Assembly (NCBI GenBank): GCA_018666775.1
Contig: JABIXC010000010.1
Location: forward strand, 124,001-188,000
Reading direction: 5' to 3'
DNA: 64,000 nucleotides
Source: Rhodospirillales bacterium
GTDB taxonomy: Bacteria; Pseudomonadota; Alphaproteobacteria; SMXQ01
Shown: positions 35,854 through 45,344 of the stretch, piece after piece
Layout: each line of letters starts with the position of its first letter
Position numbering within the stretch: the stretch's first letter is position 1
Notes under the pieces: model-generated
What the model saw: the letters and a program-made list of their open reading frames with translations, nothing else
What the model was told of the DNA's origin: nothing
Databases searched by the model: none
Position numbers and translations under genes: made by a program

Positions 35854-35971
35854 TTTGATTTCTCCCTGTTTTGAATTAATGATTTGGATTTGTTGCCCGT
35901 AAAATCAGGCGCGATTGTAGTGGTTGGGCGGGTTGGACGCAAATATCCCTTATTTCAAATTCTATATATTT

Positions 35972-37072
35972 TTAAACGTTAAAGCGAAACTCGATGATGT
36001 CGCCATCGAGAACCACATAGGTTTTGCCTTCGGTGCGCATTTTGCCCGCCGCTTTGGCCCCTTGTTCACCGCCTTCTGCGACATAATCGGCGTAAGACAT
36101 GGTTTCAGCGGCGATAAACCCGCGTTCGAAATCGGTGTGGATGCACCCTGCTGCCTGGGGCGCGTTGGTGCCCACAGGAATGGTCCATGCCCGGGCTTCT
36201 TTGGGGCCTGCTGTAAAATACGTGATCAGCCCCAAAAGGCGATAGCCCTCGCGGATCAATCGGTTCAATCCGGGCTCGGTCAGTCCCATTTCTTCCAGAA
36301 AGGCATCGCGCTCATCATCGTCGGTCAGTTGCGATACATCGGCTTCGATGGCGGCTGAAATGATCACCGTGCCAGCGCCTTCTTTTGCAGCCTTGGCAGC
36401 AACGGCTTCGGTATAGGCATTGCCCTTGGCAGCCGATGCTTCATCGGTGTTGCAGGCATATAACACGGGTTTTCCGGTCAATAATTGCAGACCAGCAAAA
36501 ATTGGTTTTTCATCTGCGCTTAATTCAAGTGCGCGCGCCGGCACGCCATCGCGAAGCGCTGCGGCAACTTTTTCAGCAACCGGCAGGGTGGCCATGGCTT
36601 CCTTATCATTACCCTTTGCTTTTTTAACCAGCCCATCAATGCGTTTTTCCAAACTTTCAAGATCGGCCAGCATCAGCTCGGTTTCCACCACATCGGCATC
36701 GGCCACGGGATCAACCCGACCAGAAACATGGGTAATGTCGTCGTCTTCGAAACAGCGCAGCACATGGACAATGGCATCGACTTCGCGGATATGCCCCAGA
36801 AACTGGTTGCCCAGGCCTTCACCCTTGCTGGCCCCGGCGACCAAGCCCGCAATATCAACAAATTCAAGCTGGGCCGGGATGGTTTTGACCGATTTGGCAA
36901 GCTTTGCCAATGTATCCAGACGTTCATCAGGCACAGAAACGCGCCCGGTATTGGGCTCTATGGTGCAAAACGGGTAATTCGCCGCCTCGGCCGATGCGGT
37001 TGCCGTCAGGGCATTAAACAGGGTGGACTTGCCAACATTGGGCAGTCCGACGATGCCACAGTTAAATCCCAT
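35972..37072 (-). CDS. ychF: Redox-regulated ATPase YchF
   Basis: Obg-related P-loop NTPase of 366 residues that hydrolyses ATP rather than GTP and associates with ribosomes. [15 protein letters not shown] (P loop) is at about residues 8-22; the nucleotide-specificity motif reads NTDE (YACNTDEA near 208) instead of NKxD, as expected for YchF. A C-terminal TGS-like domain ends [11 protein letters not shown]. Its ATG overlaps the pth stop by one base (TAATG). Confidence 0.97.
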   Translation of the reverse strand: MGFNCGIVGLPNVGKSTLFNALTATASAEAANYPFCTIEPNTGRVSVPDERLDTLAKLAKSVKTIPAQLEFVDIAGLVAGASKGEGLGNQFLGHIREVDAIVHVLRCFEDDDITHVSGRVDPVADADVVETELMLADLESLEKRIDGLVKKAKGNDKEAMATLPVAEKVAAALRDGVPARALELSADEKPIFAGLQLLTGKPVLYACNTDEASAAKGNAYTEAVAAKAAKEGAGTVIISAAIEADVSQLTDDDERDAFLEEMGLTEPGLNRLIREGYRLLGLITYFTAGPKEARAWTIPVGTNAPQAAGCIHTDFERGFIAAETMSYADYVAEGGEQGAKAAGKMRTEGKTYVVLDGDIIEFRFNV

Positions 37073-37680
37073 TATGTTTCCCTGTCGTCTTTGGTTTTTT
37101 GGGGGGGGGCTTGCGGACCAATAATTTGGCCAAGGGTGTTGGTGAAGCCCTTTTCATCATTTGCAGCCAACTTTGGAAAGGATTCTGCGACCGCATCCAG
37201 AAGGGGGCTCAGCCAGACCATATCTGCTTTTGAAAAATCATCCAGAACATGGCCGGTGACCCGTTCTTTTAATCCGGGATGGCCAACACCCATGCGTACC
37301 CGGTGATAGTTCTTGCCAATATGGGCATCAATATCGCGCAGCCCATTGTGCCCGGCATGGCCGCCACCTTGTTTGATCCGCACTTTGCCCGGCGCCAGAT
37401 CAATTTCGTCATGAATGACGATGACATCTTCCGCTTCAAGCTTGAAAAAGCGCAATGCAGCGCCCACGGCCAGACCGGATTCGTTCATGTAGGTTTCGGG
37501 TTTGATGGCCAGAATTTTATTGCCGTCCATGATGCCTTCGGCGCATTGGCTCTGGAAACGACCGCGCCAAGCACCAAAGCCATGGCGGCGGACAATTTCA
37601 TCCACCGCCATAAAGCCAATATTGTGCCTGTTATGGGCATATTTAGTGCCGGGATTACCCAGCCCCACAAGCAATCGCAT
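37072..37680 (-). CDS. pth: Peptidyl-tRNA hydrolase
   Basis: Releases peptides from stalled peptidyl-tRNA. 202 residues. Conserved [20 protein letters not shown] near the start includes the catalytic His in NRHNIGF, with the further motifs [10 protein letters not shown] near 60, [14 protein letters not shown] and [13 protein letters not shown]. Downstream of rplY by 30 bases and overlapping ychF, the conserved alphaproteobacterial order. Confidence 0.97.
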   Translation of the reverse strand: MRLLVGLGNPGTKYAHNRHNIGFMAVDEIVRRHGFGAWRGRFQSQCAEGIMDGNKILAIKPETYMNESGLAVGAALRFFKLEAEDVIVIHDEIDLAPGKVRIKQGGGHAGHNGLRDIDAHIGKNYHRVRMGVGHPGLKERVTGHVLDDFSKADMVWLSPLLDAVAESFPKLAANDEKGFTNTLGQIIGPQAPPQKTKDDRET

Positions 37681-37710
37681 GGGTTTGCCTTGGTCAAAGG
37701 GTGGGTGGCT

Positions 37711-38415
37711 CTAAGCTTTGCCGCCCTCTCCCTTGTCGTCGCCGCCTTCTGCGGCTTCTGCACCTTCGGTACCTTCTGCACCTTCGACACCTTCTTCGCC
37801 TTCTTCGCCTTCTTCGCCTTCTTCAGCGGTGATCTCTTCTTCAACCACAACAGTCGGCGCGGCGATGGTGGCAATGGTGAAATCACGGTCGGTAATGGCC
37901 GGTGTTGCACCGTCCGGCAGATCGACATGACTGATATGAATACTGTCGCCAACTTCGCGACCGGTCAAATCAATGATCAGCGATTGGGGAATGGCATCCG
38001 CCCGACAGTTCAGTTCAATATCATGGCGCACAATATTCAACACGCCGCCCTGTTTGAGCCCCGGGGATTCTTCTTCATTTTCAAAGAGCATCGGGATGGC
38101 CACCGTCAAAGTGGTGGCTGCCGTAACTCTGAGAAAATCAACATGCATGGGGGCATCGGTGACAGGGTGGGATTGGACATCACGGGCAAGAACCCGGTGT
38201 TTTGTGTCATCCACATCAAGATCGATCAAGGTATTGAAAAACCCGGCACGGGTTAATTCCTTGTTCAAAATCTTGGGTTCCAAAGCGATCGAGACCGGGG
38301 CCTCTTTGCCGCCATAAATGACAGCGGGAATAAATCCAGTGCGACGAACGGCCCGAGCTGCTCCCTTACCTGCTCGGTCCTTGGCACGCGCCGAAAGCGA
38401 AATGACGTCAGCCAT
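37711..38415 (-). CDS. rplY: 50S ribosomal protein L25 (Ctc/TL5 type)
   Basis: 5S rRNA-binding protein of 234 residues. The N-terminal L25 domain (about 1-95; RTGFIPAVIYGGKE near 25) is followed by the Ctc-type beta domain (about 100-190) and a highly acidic tail rich in Glu/Gly (EEG repeats) encoded by 9-bp tandem repeats near 37790-37830. AAAGGAG site before the ATG. It leads the rplY-pth-ychF operon. Confidence 0.96.
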   Translation of the reverse strand: MADVISLSARAKDRAGKGAARAVRRTGFIPAVIYGGKEAPVSIALEPKILNKELTRAGFFNTLIDLDVDDTKHRVLARDVQSHPVTDAPMHVDFLRVTAATTLTVAIPMLFENEEESPGLKQGGVLNIVRHDIELNCRADAIPQSLIIDLTGREVGDSIHISHVDLPDGATPAITDRDFTIATIAAPTVVVEEEITAEEGEEGEEGEEGVEGAEGTEGAEAAEGGDDKGEGGKA

Positions 38416-38540
38416 AGTGTAATTCTCCTTTGATTGTACGCCAGCCTCCAGGGTGCCAGCGTGTTTGAGCGGCTCGTATACGGCAAAAAAATAGGTTTTG
38501 GTAGTGCTGATTGCAGGTTTTAACCCTAAATTGCGGGTTT

Positions 38541-38580
38541 TTTACAGAAATTTACAGAAATTCCCAAAAATTTACAGAAA
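38541..38580. repeat. Three copies of TTTACAGAAA between prs and rplY
   Basis: The exact decamer TTTACAGAAA occurs at 38541, 38551 and 38571, directly after the prs stop and about 125-165 bases before rplY. It could be a set of protein sites for rplY or a feature of the prs 3' end. I cannot assign a role. Confidence 0.6.
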
Positions 38581-39513
38581 TCAGTCAAACAGGTTGGAAA
38601 TAGAGCTGTCATCCTCAATGCGCCGGATGGCTTCGGCCATGAGGGGGGCAATGGAAAGCTGTTGTACGGTATCAGATTGGTTGACCGCATCGGTCGCTTG
38701 AATCGAATCTGTCACCACCAAACGGCTCATGGGGGATGCGGTTGCCCGCGCCACGGCATCACCAGACAACACCCCGTGGGTGACATAGGCCGAGACGCTT
38801 TTGGCGCCCGCGTTGGTCAGGGCCACGGATGCATTGCAGAGCGTGCCAGCAGAATCGACAATATCGTCGATCAAAATGCAATCACGGCCTTTTACTTCGC
38901 CAATGATATTCATCACTTCTGATACGCCCGCGCGTTCACGGCGCTTGTCGATAATGGCAAGATCGGCATCAAGGCGGCTGGCCATGCCCCGGGCCCGTAA
39001 CACACCGCCCACATCGGGGGAAACAACGCATAGGTCATCGCCGTTGAACACGTCTTTGATGTTTTTCGAAAACACCGGCTGGGCATAAAGATTGTCCACG
39101 GGAATATCGAAGAAACCCTGTATCTGCCCGGCATGAAGGTCCATGGTCAGGACCCGGTCGGCACCGGCTGCGGTAATCAGGTTGGCGACCAGCTTTGCAG
39201 AAATAGGGGCGCGAGGCGCGGTCTTGCGATCCTGGCGGGCATAGCCGAAATAGGGAATGACAGCCGTGACGCGTTTAGCGGAACCCCTGCGCAGGGCATC
39301 CAGGGTGATCAGCAATTCCATCAGATTATCGTTGGCCGGGAAAGACGTGGACTGGACGACAAAAACATCCTGGCCGCGCACATTTTCCAGAATTTCGACG
39401 TAAATTTCCATATCGGAAAAGCGTCGGACATCGGCCTTGGTCAGTTGGGTTCCAAGGTTTTTCGCAATGGCTTCGGCAAGAGGACGGTTGGAATTGCAGC
39501 ACATAATTTTCAT
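38581..39513 (-). CDS. prs: Ribose-phosphate pyrophosphokinase
   Basis: Makes PRPP from ribose 5-phosphate and ATP. 310 residues from the ATG at 39513, the normal family start ([12 protein letters not shown]); the frame open to 39591 has no family support. Motifs: [10 protein letters not shown] near 96, [20 protein letters not shown] near 127-146, and the PRPP loop [13 protein letters not shown] near 218. Upstream lies the uncharacterised lipoprotein gene on the same strand. Confidence 0.97.
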   Translation of the reverse strand: MKIMCCNSNRPLAEAIAKNLGTQLTKADVRRFSDMEIYVEILENVRGQDVFVVQSTSFPANDNLMELLITLDALRRGSAKRVTAVIPYFGYARQDRKTAPRAPISAKLVANLITAAGADRVLTMDLHAGQIQGFFDIPVDNLYAQPVFSKNIKDVFNGDDLCVVSPDVGGVLRARGMASRLDADLAIIDKRRERAGVSEVMNIIGEVKGRDCILIDDIVDSAGTLCNASVALTNAGAKSVSAYVTHGVLSGDAVARATASPMSRLVVTDSIQATDAVNQSDTVQQLSIAPLMAEAIRRIEDDSSISNLFD

Positions 39514-39596
39514 GATTGGGTCAGACAGACAGTTTTTTGACAGGACCTGAACAAGCGGGCTGAACTTACCAGCAGGGGGGCATTCTGGCAACGCCT

Positions 39597-40493
39597 CTAT
39601 GGTGTGATTTTTTTCTGGTTCTGGTTGATTTGTGTGGGCGTTATTTTAAGACTGCGCTTGATTAATTGTGTCACGCCTTCGGCCCCGGCCTTTGTGGCAA
39701 GTGCTGCAACCGGTCCCCAGTTCTGATCCAGCGATCCTGCGCGAACCTGAGACGCCTGTCGAATGGTGCCGAGAACCCGGCCATCGGGGGCCAGAACCGA
39801 CCATGCAATTCTGGCGCGCTCAAATTCGGGAGATATTTTTTCCATTTGGACATCCCCAACCAAAACCATGGCCGCCCCGTCGGTGGCAAGATCAGACGTA
39901 ATTTTGAATCCCAGTTTTGAAAGGGCAAACCCCATGCTTCGGCGAAGGCTGATGGCCCCGTCTCCCGGTGCGCCTTCAATGCCCAGGATGGTAATGACGG
40001 GGGGGGACAAGGGTTTGGAATGGCCGGGAAAGAAGGGGGCCATGGCCTTGGCGACGCCGGTTGCGATCTTGGCTATAAATTTCTTGGGGGGGTTGTTTTG
40101 GTCGATTTTGCGTATTTTTTGCTGGTATTCGCCGACCATTAATCCTCTGGCATCCATCAGCCGCCAATGGATTTGCCCGGATCGTGTTGTTTGTGCAATT
40201 CCGATCAGGGTATAGCCGGTTTTGTGGGCAGAATTGCTTATCAGGCTGGTATGGGCTGGAATTTCCGCTTCGATCAGGGCCAAGGCAATGGCTTCGGTCA
40301 GTGCTTTGCTGGCGGGGACGCCAATGATTGGGGCGACCAGAACAGAGCCCTGATCTTGTGGCCTGAGCAGCAGATTGTGTTGGGAATGCCCCCCGGAATA
40401 AAGCTTGCCAGCAGGCGTGCAGGCAACAAGCGCGAAAAGTATTCCGATTGCCAGAAGGCCCTTCTTGATGGCGGTATTTTTATAACAAAACAC
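39597..40493 (-). CDS. Predicted lipoprotein of unknown function
   Basis: 298-residue protein that begins with a basic stretch, a hydrophobic core and the lipobox LVAC, so lipidation is expected at Cys25. Two similar-sized alpha/beta-like halves are visible (about 45-140, with [10 protein letters not shown], and 165-270, with [16 protein letters not shown]), suggesting a repeated fold. I recognise no family. The start codon is GTG and lies within the small ORF 40480-40548, so translation may be coupled. The gene is between prs and pgeF on the minus strand. Confidence 0.75.
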   Translation of the reverse strand: MFCYKNTAIKKGLLAIGILFALVACTPAGKLYSGGHSQHNLLLRPQDQGSVLVAPIIGVPASKALTEAIALALIEAEIPAHTSLISNSAHKTGYTLIGIAQTTRSGQIHWRLMDARGLMVGEYQQKIRKIDQNNPPKKFIAKIATGVAKAMAPFFPGHSKPLSPPVITILGIEGAPGDGAISLRRSMGFALSKLGFKITSDLATDGAAMVLVGDVQMEKISPEFERARIAWSVLAPDGRVLGTIRQASQVRAGSLDQNWGPVAALATKAGAEGVTQLIKRSLKITPTQINQNQKKITP

Positions 40494-40548
40494 AGCTCAC
40501 CATCAGGGTTAGCACCAGAAACATCGTGAAGATAATAAGATGTGGCAT
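40480..40548 (-). CDS. Putative 22-residue hydrophobic peptide
   Basis: A short ORF with an AAGGA ribosome site seven bases before its ATG starts 11 bases after the pgeF stop. It reads [19 protein letters not shown] then three more residues, a single transmembrane-like stretch. Its last codons overlap the GTG start of the lipoprotein gene. It could be a true micropeptide or a leader that couples pgeF to the lipoprotein gene. Evidence is the ribosome site and the composition only. Confidence 0.4.
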   Translation of the reverse strand: MPHLIIFTMFLVLTLMVSCVLL

Positions 40549-40558
40549 GGTCGGTTCC

Positions 40559-41347
40559 TTAGGCCCTGCGTGCGATGACGGAAAGGTTGCGGCCATAGCC
40601 CGCCTCGCCATTCAGGGTGGATCGCCGATAGCTGAAAAACTGATCTTCCAGCGCACAGGTATCAAACCGGCTATGGCATACGGTGATGCCGCGACGCAAA
40701 AGACGCGCGCTTGTATACCCCCCAAGGTCAAATAGGTAATGCCCGGTTCTGGGCGCATCTTTGAAGAAGGTGATGGCGGCTGGGTCTTCGGCAAGAAACG
40801 GTGCGGGGAATTCGGGGCCGACCTCATAGGATTGCTGGCCGATTGCGGGGCCAATGGCTGCGGTAATGGTTTTGCCATTGGCACCGATGCTTTCCATGGC
40901 ATCGAGCGTTGCCTCAATGATCCCCGACAGTGCGCCGCGCCACCCGGCATGGGCGGCGCCAATGACCGTTCCATCCTGAGATGCCATCAAAATGGGCACG
41001 CAATCGGCGGTCAGGATACCAAGGGCAGCGCCGGACTGGTTTGTCACCATTGCGTCTGCTTTGTGATCCGCAGAATTATGGGGATCATGTGGGCCATCGA
41101 TGATCACGGCTTTGGCAGAATGCACCTGATGCACCGTGACCAACGCGTCCGCGTCAAGATCAAGCGACTTCAGGCACAGGGTGCGGTTTTGGGATACCGC
41201 ATCGGGGTCATCATCGGATCCAAACCCGGTGTTGAGGGATTGATAAATCCCCTGACTGCGCCCGCCGTTGCGGGTAAAAAATCCGTGGGTGATGGCATCA
41301 ATTGCCAAAAGGCCATCGTCTTTGATCACATCCAAGGGCGCGGTCAT
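40559..41347 (-). CDS. pgeF: Peptidoglycan editing factor / polyphenol oxidase-family protein
   Basis: YfiH/LACC1-family protein of 262 residues. Conserved HGFFTRNGGRSQGIYQSLN at the start, then VHQVHSA near 94, LTADCVPI near 138 and the zinc-site HAGWRGALSG near 157. In bacteria it removes misincorporated residues from UDP-MurNAc precursors; related proteins have purine nucleoside phosphorylase-type activity. The ATG overlaps the midA stop (ATGA), so the gene belongs to the lgt-midA-pgeF operon. Confidence 0.93.
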   Translation of the reverse strand: MTAPLDVIKDDGLLAIDAITHGFFTRNGGRSQGIYQSLNTGFGSDDDPDAVSQNRTLCLKSLDLDADALVTVHQVHSAKAVIIDGPHDPHNSADHKADAMVTNQSGAALGILTADCVPILMASQDGTVIGAAHAGWRGALSGIIEATLDAMESIGANGKTITAAIGPAIGQQSYEVGPEFPAPFLAEDPAAITFFKDAPRTGHYLFDLGGYTSARLLRRGITVCHSRFDTCALEDQFFSYRRSTLNGEAGYGRNLSVIARRA

Positions 41348-42468
41348 GACGGGGCCACTGTGTTTTGTGCCTCTATGTTCTGTGCCTCGCTGTTCTGTGA
41401 AAGACCGGGTAGGGTTTCCAAATCGGGGCTGGCCAGCGCCATCACCTTAAACAGGTTGCCCATTTCCGATGGCGCAATCAAACGCCGCAAAGACGCGTCA
41501 ATCACTTCAATCTGTTCGGGCGTGGCATTTTTGTTCAGGCGTTGGGCGCGTTGGCCAATGCCAAGGTCCATTAAAAAGGCACCCTGGGTTACGGGACCAA
41601 AACACGACGCCCCGCCTGCGCGACCGGCCTGGCAGAGGGCTTTGAAATTTACATGGGCCGTCAAATCCGAATCACCTGGGTCGATCAATGGATCGACAAA
41701 TTCGTGATGTTGGATGGCCTGCCAGGTTTCTCCAACCGCATCATCGGCGTACCCATAATCAATGATCAAACAGGCCCCGGAATGTTCAACCAGACGCCGC
41801 GCGATGGATTCGGCAATCGCCAATGCCGCAGGGCAGGTTTCCTTGATGGTGTTGGGGGGGGATGTTTCGGGCAGATTTTCTGCCAGTCGGATGGCATCCG
41901 GGATGGGTTTTGAGGCAACAAAATGAAACGGGTCACCCCCTGCAATCAAGCGTTCCGTCCAGCCGTGTTCCCCCAATAAAAATTGCTGAATAGGAAGGGC
42001 GTCAAAAAATTCATTGGCGATGATGATGCTGGGGCCTTGGGGCAGGTCTTCGATGGTGTCGTGCCAAATCGGGTGATGGCCAGCCAAGGTTTCCTTCTGG
42101 TGGGCGCGCAAGGTTGGGCTGGTTTCCACCAGATGAATGTGTGCAGCCTCAACAAAGCCCGGTTGCAATTTTGCAGCCCTGAGTGCATCGGCCATCATGG
42201 TGCCCCGGCCGGGGCCAAATTCGGCAAGGATAAAGGGATCAGGACAGCCCAGCGATTGCCAGACGACGGCCGCCCACAGGCCAATGATTTCCCCAAACAT
42301 CTGGCTGATTTCCGGCGCGGTGATGAAATCACCTGTTTGGCCCAAGGGGTCACGGGTCCGGTAATACCCGTGTTCCGGATGGGCCAGGGCCAAATCCATA
42401 AAACGGCTGACAGGGATCGGGCCGTGGTCTTTAATTTCGCTGGCGATCAAACGCGAAAGGGTGCTCAC
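41344..42468 (-). CDS. SAM-dependent methyltransferase, MidA/NDUFAF7 family
   Basis: 374-residue protein homologous to mitochondrial NDUFAF7/MidA, which methylates an arginine in a complex I subunit. Signature blocks: GPIPVSRFMDLALAHPEHGY near 15-34, the SAM site EFGPGRGTMMADALR near 83-97, NEFFDALPIQQF near 150 and the C-terminal AHVNFKALCQAG. GTG start overlapping the lgt stop. Target in bacteria inferred from the mitochondrial homologue. Confidence 0.93.
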   Translation of the reverse strand: MSTLSRLIASEIKDHGPIPVSRFMDLALAHPEHGYYRTRDPLGQTGDFITAPEISQMFGEIIGLWAAVVWQSLGCPDPFILAEFGPGRGTMMADALRAAKLQPGFVEAAHIHLVETSPTLRAHQKETLAGHHPIWHDTIEDLPQGPSIIIANEFFDALPIQQFLLGEHGWTERLIAGGDPFHFVASKPIPDAIRLAENLPETSPPNTIKETCPAALAIAESIARRLVEHSGACLIIDYGYADDAVGETWQAIQHHEFVDPLIDPGDSDLTAHVNFKALCQAGRAGGASCFGPVTQGAFLMDLGIGQRAQRLNKNATPEQIEVIDASLRRLIAPSEMGNLFKVMALASPDLETLPGLSQNSEAQNIEAQNTVAPS

Positions 42469-43313
42469 CGTGCTTTCTGGCCTCCGGGATTAAACGCTTT
42501 GAAGATCAGCCATGCGCCAATCATGGCAACGGGCAGGGACAGCCATTGCCCCATGGTCGTGCCCCCCGCAATAAAGCCCAGATGGGCGTCGGGCTCACGA
42601 AAGAATTCAGAACCAATGCGGAAAATGCCATAGCCCAGCAAAAACGCACCAGTCAGAAAGCCGCGTCTGGCCCGGGCGGCGCAAAAGAAATGCAGCCCCC
42701 ATAGTATGGCGAATAAAAGAATGCCTTCCAGACCGGCTTCGTAAAGCTGGCTGGGATGGCGCGACAACGCGCCACCACGGGGGAACACCACGGCCCAGGG
42801 AACGTCTGTGACGCGGCCAAACAGTTCACCATTGATGAAATTGGCAATGCGCCCGAAGAAAATGCCGATCGGGGCGACAAGCGCCAAAAGATCACCAAGG
42901 GCAAGCGCTGGAATGGTGCGTCGGCGACAAAACCACATCCCGGAAAGGACAACCCCGATCAGGCCGCCGTGAAAAGACATGCCGCCCTGCCAGACGGCGA
43001 GAATGCGCAAAGGGTCATCCAGATAATAACTGCCCTGATAGAACAAGACGTAGCCCATCCGGCCGCCCAGAATGATCCCAAGGGTTGCCCAAAGCAGGAA
43101 ATCATCGACGCCCAGCCGGTTTATGACGGCGGGTTGGTCGGGGGCTGGTGGCTTTTCTGCGATGCGGATCAACATCCACCAGCCGATCAACAATCCGGCC
43201 ACGTAGGCCAGCGCGTACCAACGGATGGCGAAGGGGCCGAAAGAAACGATAACCGGATCAATGGTGGGAAACGGTAGGGCCAAGGCCGGAAAAGCGGGAA
43301 ACACGGGAAACAT
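42465..43313 (-). CDS. lgt: Phosphatidylglycerol-prolipoprotein diacylglyceryl transferase
   Basis: Inner-membrane enzyme of 282 residues that attaches diacylglycerol to the lipobox cysteine of prolipoproteins. The Lgt signature FFGRIANFINGELFGR lies near residues 153-168, with GGMSFHGGLIG near 109 and RHPSQLYEAGLEG near 190. Seven or so transmembrane segments. First gene of the lgt-midA-pgeF operon, divergent from ubiK. Confidence 0.97.
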   Translation of the reverse strand: MFPVFPAFPALALPFPTIDPVIVSFGPFAIRWYALAYVAGLLIGWWMLIRIAEKPPAPDQPAVINRLGVDDFLLWATLGIILGGRMGYVLFYQGSYYLDDPLRILAVWQGGMSFHGGLIGVVLSGMWFCRRRTIPALALGDLLALVAPIGIFFGRIANFINGELFGRVTDVPWAVVFPRGGALSRHPSQLYEAGLEGILLFAILWGLHFFCAARARRGFLTGAFLLGYGIFRIGSEFFREPDAHLGFIAGGTTMGQWLSLPVAMIGAWLIFKAFNPGGQKAR

Positions 43314-43442
43314 GATGCGCCTTCATGAATTTATGGAACGTGTGTGACACGATAGGTTTCTGCGGCGCTTGTCGCAACACCGTTGCGGCAAACCCGGCGC
43401 CTGTCCATAATAGGGTGCAACTTTCAGCCTTAGGAAAAAGCC

Positions 43443-43751
43443 ATGCAAACACGTAATCCGATCCTTGATGATCTTGCCCGGGTCGCCTCTGGCGCGTTGG
43501 GGGTGGCTGGTGGCTTGCGTAAAGAGGCCGAAGAATTGTTGCGCATGCGCTTTGCCGCCATTCTTGCATCGGCAGACTTTGTTTCCCGCGAAGAATTCGA
43601 CGTTGCCAAGGCGATGGTTGTTCGCGCGCGGACAGAAAATGAAGCTCTGGAAAAGCGCATTGCGGCCTTAGAGAAGGCCCCCGCGCAGAAAAAGAAAAAG
43701 GCAGCCAAAAAAGAAGTGCCGGTAAAAAAGAAAAAAGCGGCCAAAAAATAA
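43443..43751 (+). CDS. ubiK: Ubiquinone biosynthesis accessory factor, UbiK/BMFP family
   Basis: 102-residue coiled-coil protein with the BMFP pattern: LDDLARVASGALGVAGGL at the start, then FVSREEFDVAKAMVVRARTE and a Leu-rich helix. The last 25 residues are a Lys/Ala-rich tail. UbiK helps aerobic ubiquinone synthesis in the Ubi complex. The 179-base gap after it holds a single DnaA-box-like TTTTCCACA at 43799-43807 and no gene I can see. Confidence 0.85.
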   Translation: MQTRNPILDDLARVASGALGVAGGLRKEAEELLRMRFAAILASADFVSREEFDVAKAMVVRARTENEALEKRIAALEKAPAQKKKKAAKKEVPVKKKKAAKK

Positions 43752-43930
43752 GCCCCAAATTATCTTTGGCAGGCTTTCCCCCTTCGTGATCTGAAAACTT
43801 TTCCACAACTTATTTCGGTGTCGCATCAATCGCCACTTGCGTCGATGGGGTGTTTTTGGCAACCTACACTCCATAGTGGGTTGGAGATGGGGGTCATACA
43901 ACATGTCGTTAAAAAAGGGGGTTTCAGGCC

Positions 43931-44434
43931 ATGAGTGATCTTGCCTTTGAAACAGATTTTGATGACGGACATCCAATAGATTTGGTCGAAAATCTGGTGA
44001 TTGCGAACCAGTGGAGCTGTGATCGTGTTGCCATGGATGAACTGGCAATCGAAATTGCCGGTCGCTGGTGTGATTATCGTTTGTTTTTTGCCTGGCATGG
44101 CGAAGCGCAGGCATTGCATTTTTCTCTGGCCCTTGATCTTCGGGTGGAGCCCAAGAAACGCGATGCGGTCAGTGGCCTGCTGGCCTTGATTAATGAAAAG
44201 CTTTGGCTTGGCCATTTTGACCTGTGGTCCGAAGACGGCTTGCCAATGTTCCGTTATGCCATTTTGTTGCGCGGCACTTCCGGGCCAACACCAGAACAAA
44301 TTGAAGAACTGGTCAGTGTGGCGCTGTGTGAATCAGATCGGTTTTATCCTGCGTTCCAGTTTGTGTTGTGGGGCGGAAAAGAACCAGCAGAGGCGATTAC
44401 TTGTGCCATGGTCGATCCGGTCGGCGAGGCTTAA
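43931..44434 (+). CDS. YbjN domain-containing protein
   Basis: 167-residue YbjN-type protein with blocks VIANQWSCDRVAMDELAIEIAG and WLGHFDLWSEDGLPMFRYAILLRG, the latter typical of the family. YbjN proteins resemble type III secretion chaperone folds; the role here is unknown. It stands between ubiK and proC. A 7-bp hairpin CCACGCC-N6-GGCGTGG follows the stop at 44435-44454 without a T run. Confidence 0.88.
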   Translation: MSDLAFETDFDDGHPIDLVENLVIANQWSCDRVAMDELAIEIAGRWCDYRLFFAWHGEAQALHFSLALDLRVEPKKRDAVSGLLALINEKLWLGHFDLWSEDGLPMFRYAILLRGTSGPTPEQIEELVSVALCESDRFYPAFQFVLWGGKEPAEAITCAMVDPVGEA

Positions 44435-44481
44435 CCACGCCATTCCAGGCGTGGCCTGATTGAAAAATTAAACTGAAGGAA

Positions 44482-45312
44482 ATGTCTGTGGGTGAAAAAC
44501 TGCTTCTGGTTGGTTGTGGCCGCATGGGGGGTGCGCTTTTGCATCGCTGGATATCTGGTGGCGTCGCCCAATCTGGGGACATCACGGTCATTGAGCCCAA
44601 TGAAGCCGCAGCCCAGGAAATCGCAGCAATGGGGGTAGATGTTTTTGACAGCCCCGATGAAATTCTTTCCAAATCACCTCCCGCCCCGCCGGCACTTGTC
44701 CTATTCGCAGTGAAACCCCAAATCATGGATGTGGTTGTGCCCGTTTATGCGCCGTTTGCGGCTGGGGGAAGCATCATGTTCTCTATCGCTGCGGGCAAGC
44801 CTGCGGGTTATTTCGAAGGCTTACTTGGCGCGGATGCGGCCATTGTCCGGGCCATGCCCAATACGCCGGCCCAGATTGGGCGCGGCATTACGGCCCTTTA
44901 CGGGACCCCGTCGGTGAAGGATGCCGGTAAGGCGTTATGCCAGCGATTGATGGCGGCCGTTGGGGATGTGGTCTGGTTGGCCGATGAATCCCTGATGGAT
45001 GCGGTCACGGCCCTATCGGGTTCTGGCCCGGCTTATGTGTTTTATATGATTGAATGTCTGGCAGCGGCAGGCGAAAAAGCAGGTCTGGCACCAGATTTGG
45101 CCGATCAATTGGCACGGGCCACGGTGGCCGGTGCGGGGGAATTGGCGCTGCAATCAGAAGAGCCCGCAGGCGATCTCAGGGTTCAGGTTACCAGCCCTGG
45201 CGGCACCACTGCCGCTGCCCTGGCGGTCTTGATGGCCGATGATGGGCTTCAATCTCTGATGATCCGCGCCGTTGCGGCGGCCAAAAAACGTTCCATTGAA
45301 TTGGCCAAATAA
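44482..45312 (+). CDS. proC: Pyrroline-5-carboxylate reductase
   Basis: Final enzyme of proline synthesis, 276 residues. Rossmann start LLLVGCGRMGGALLHRWI near residue 6-23, VRAMPNTPAQIGRGITAL near 118-135, and the C-terminal dimer domain with ALSGSGPAYVFYMIE near 173 and QVTSPGGTTAAAL near 236. AAGGA site. Last plus-strand gene before the convergent two-component operon. Confidence 0.96.
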   Translation: MSVGEKLLLVGCGRMGGALLHRWISGGVAQSGDITVIEPNEAAAQEIAAMGVDVFDSPDEILSKSPPAPPALVLFAVKPQIMDVVVPVYAPFAAGGSIMFSIAAGKPAGYFEGLLGADAAIVRAMPNTPAQIGRGITALYGTPSVKDAGKALCQRLMAAVGDVVWLADESLMDAVTALSGSGPAYVFYMIECLAAAGEKAGLAPDLADQLARATVAGAGELALQSEEPAGDLRVQVTSPGGTTAAALAVLMADDGLQSLMIRAVAAAKKRSIELAK

Positions 45313-45344
45313 TTCAGAAATTTTGGTTTAATCTGTTCGGTGCG

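Noticed and set aside
43799-43807. DnaA box TTTTCCACA between ubiK and ybjN
   Set aside because: A single copy without neighbours or an AT-rich stretch; expected by chance in 64 kb.
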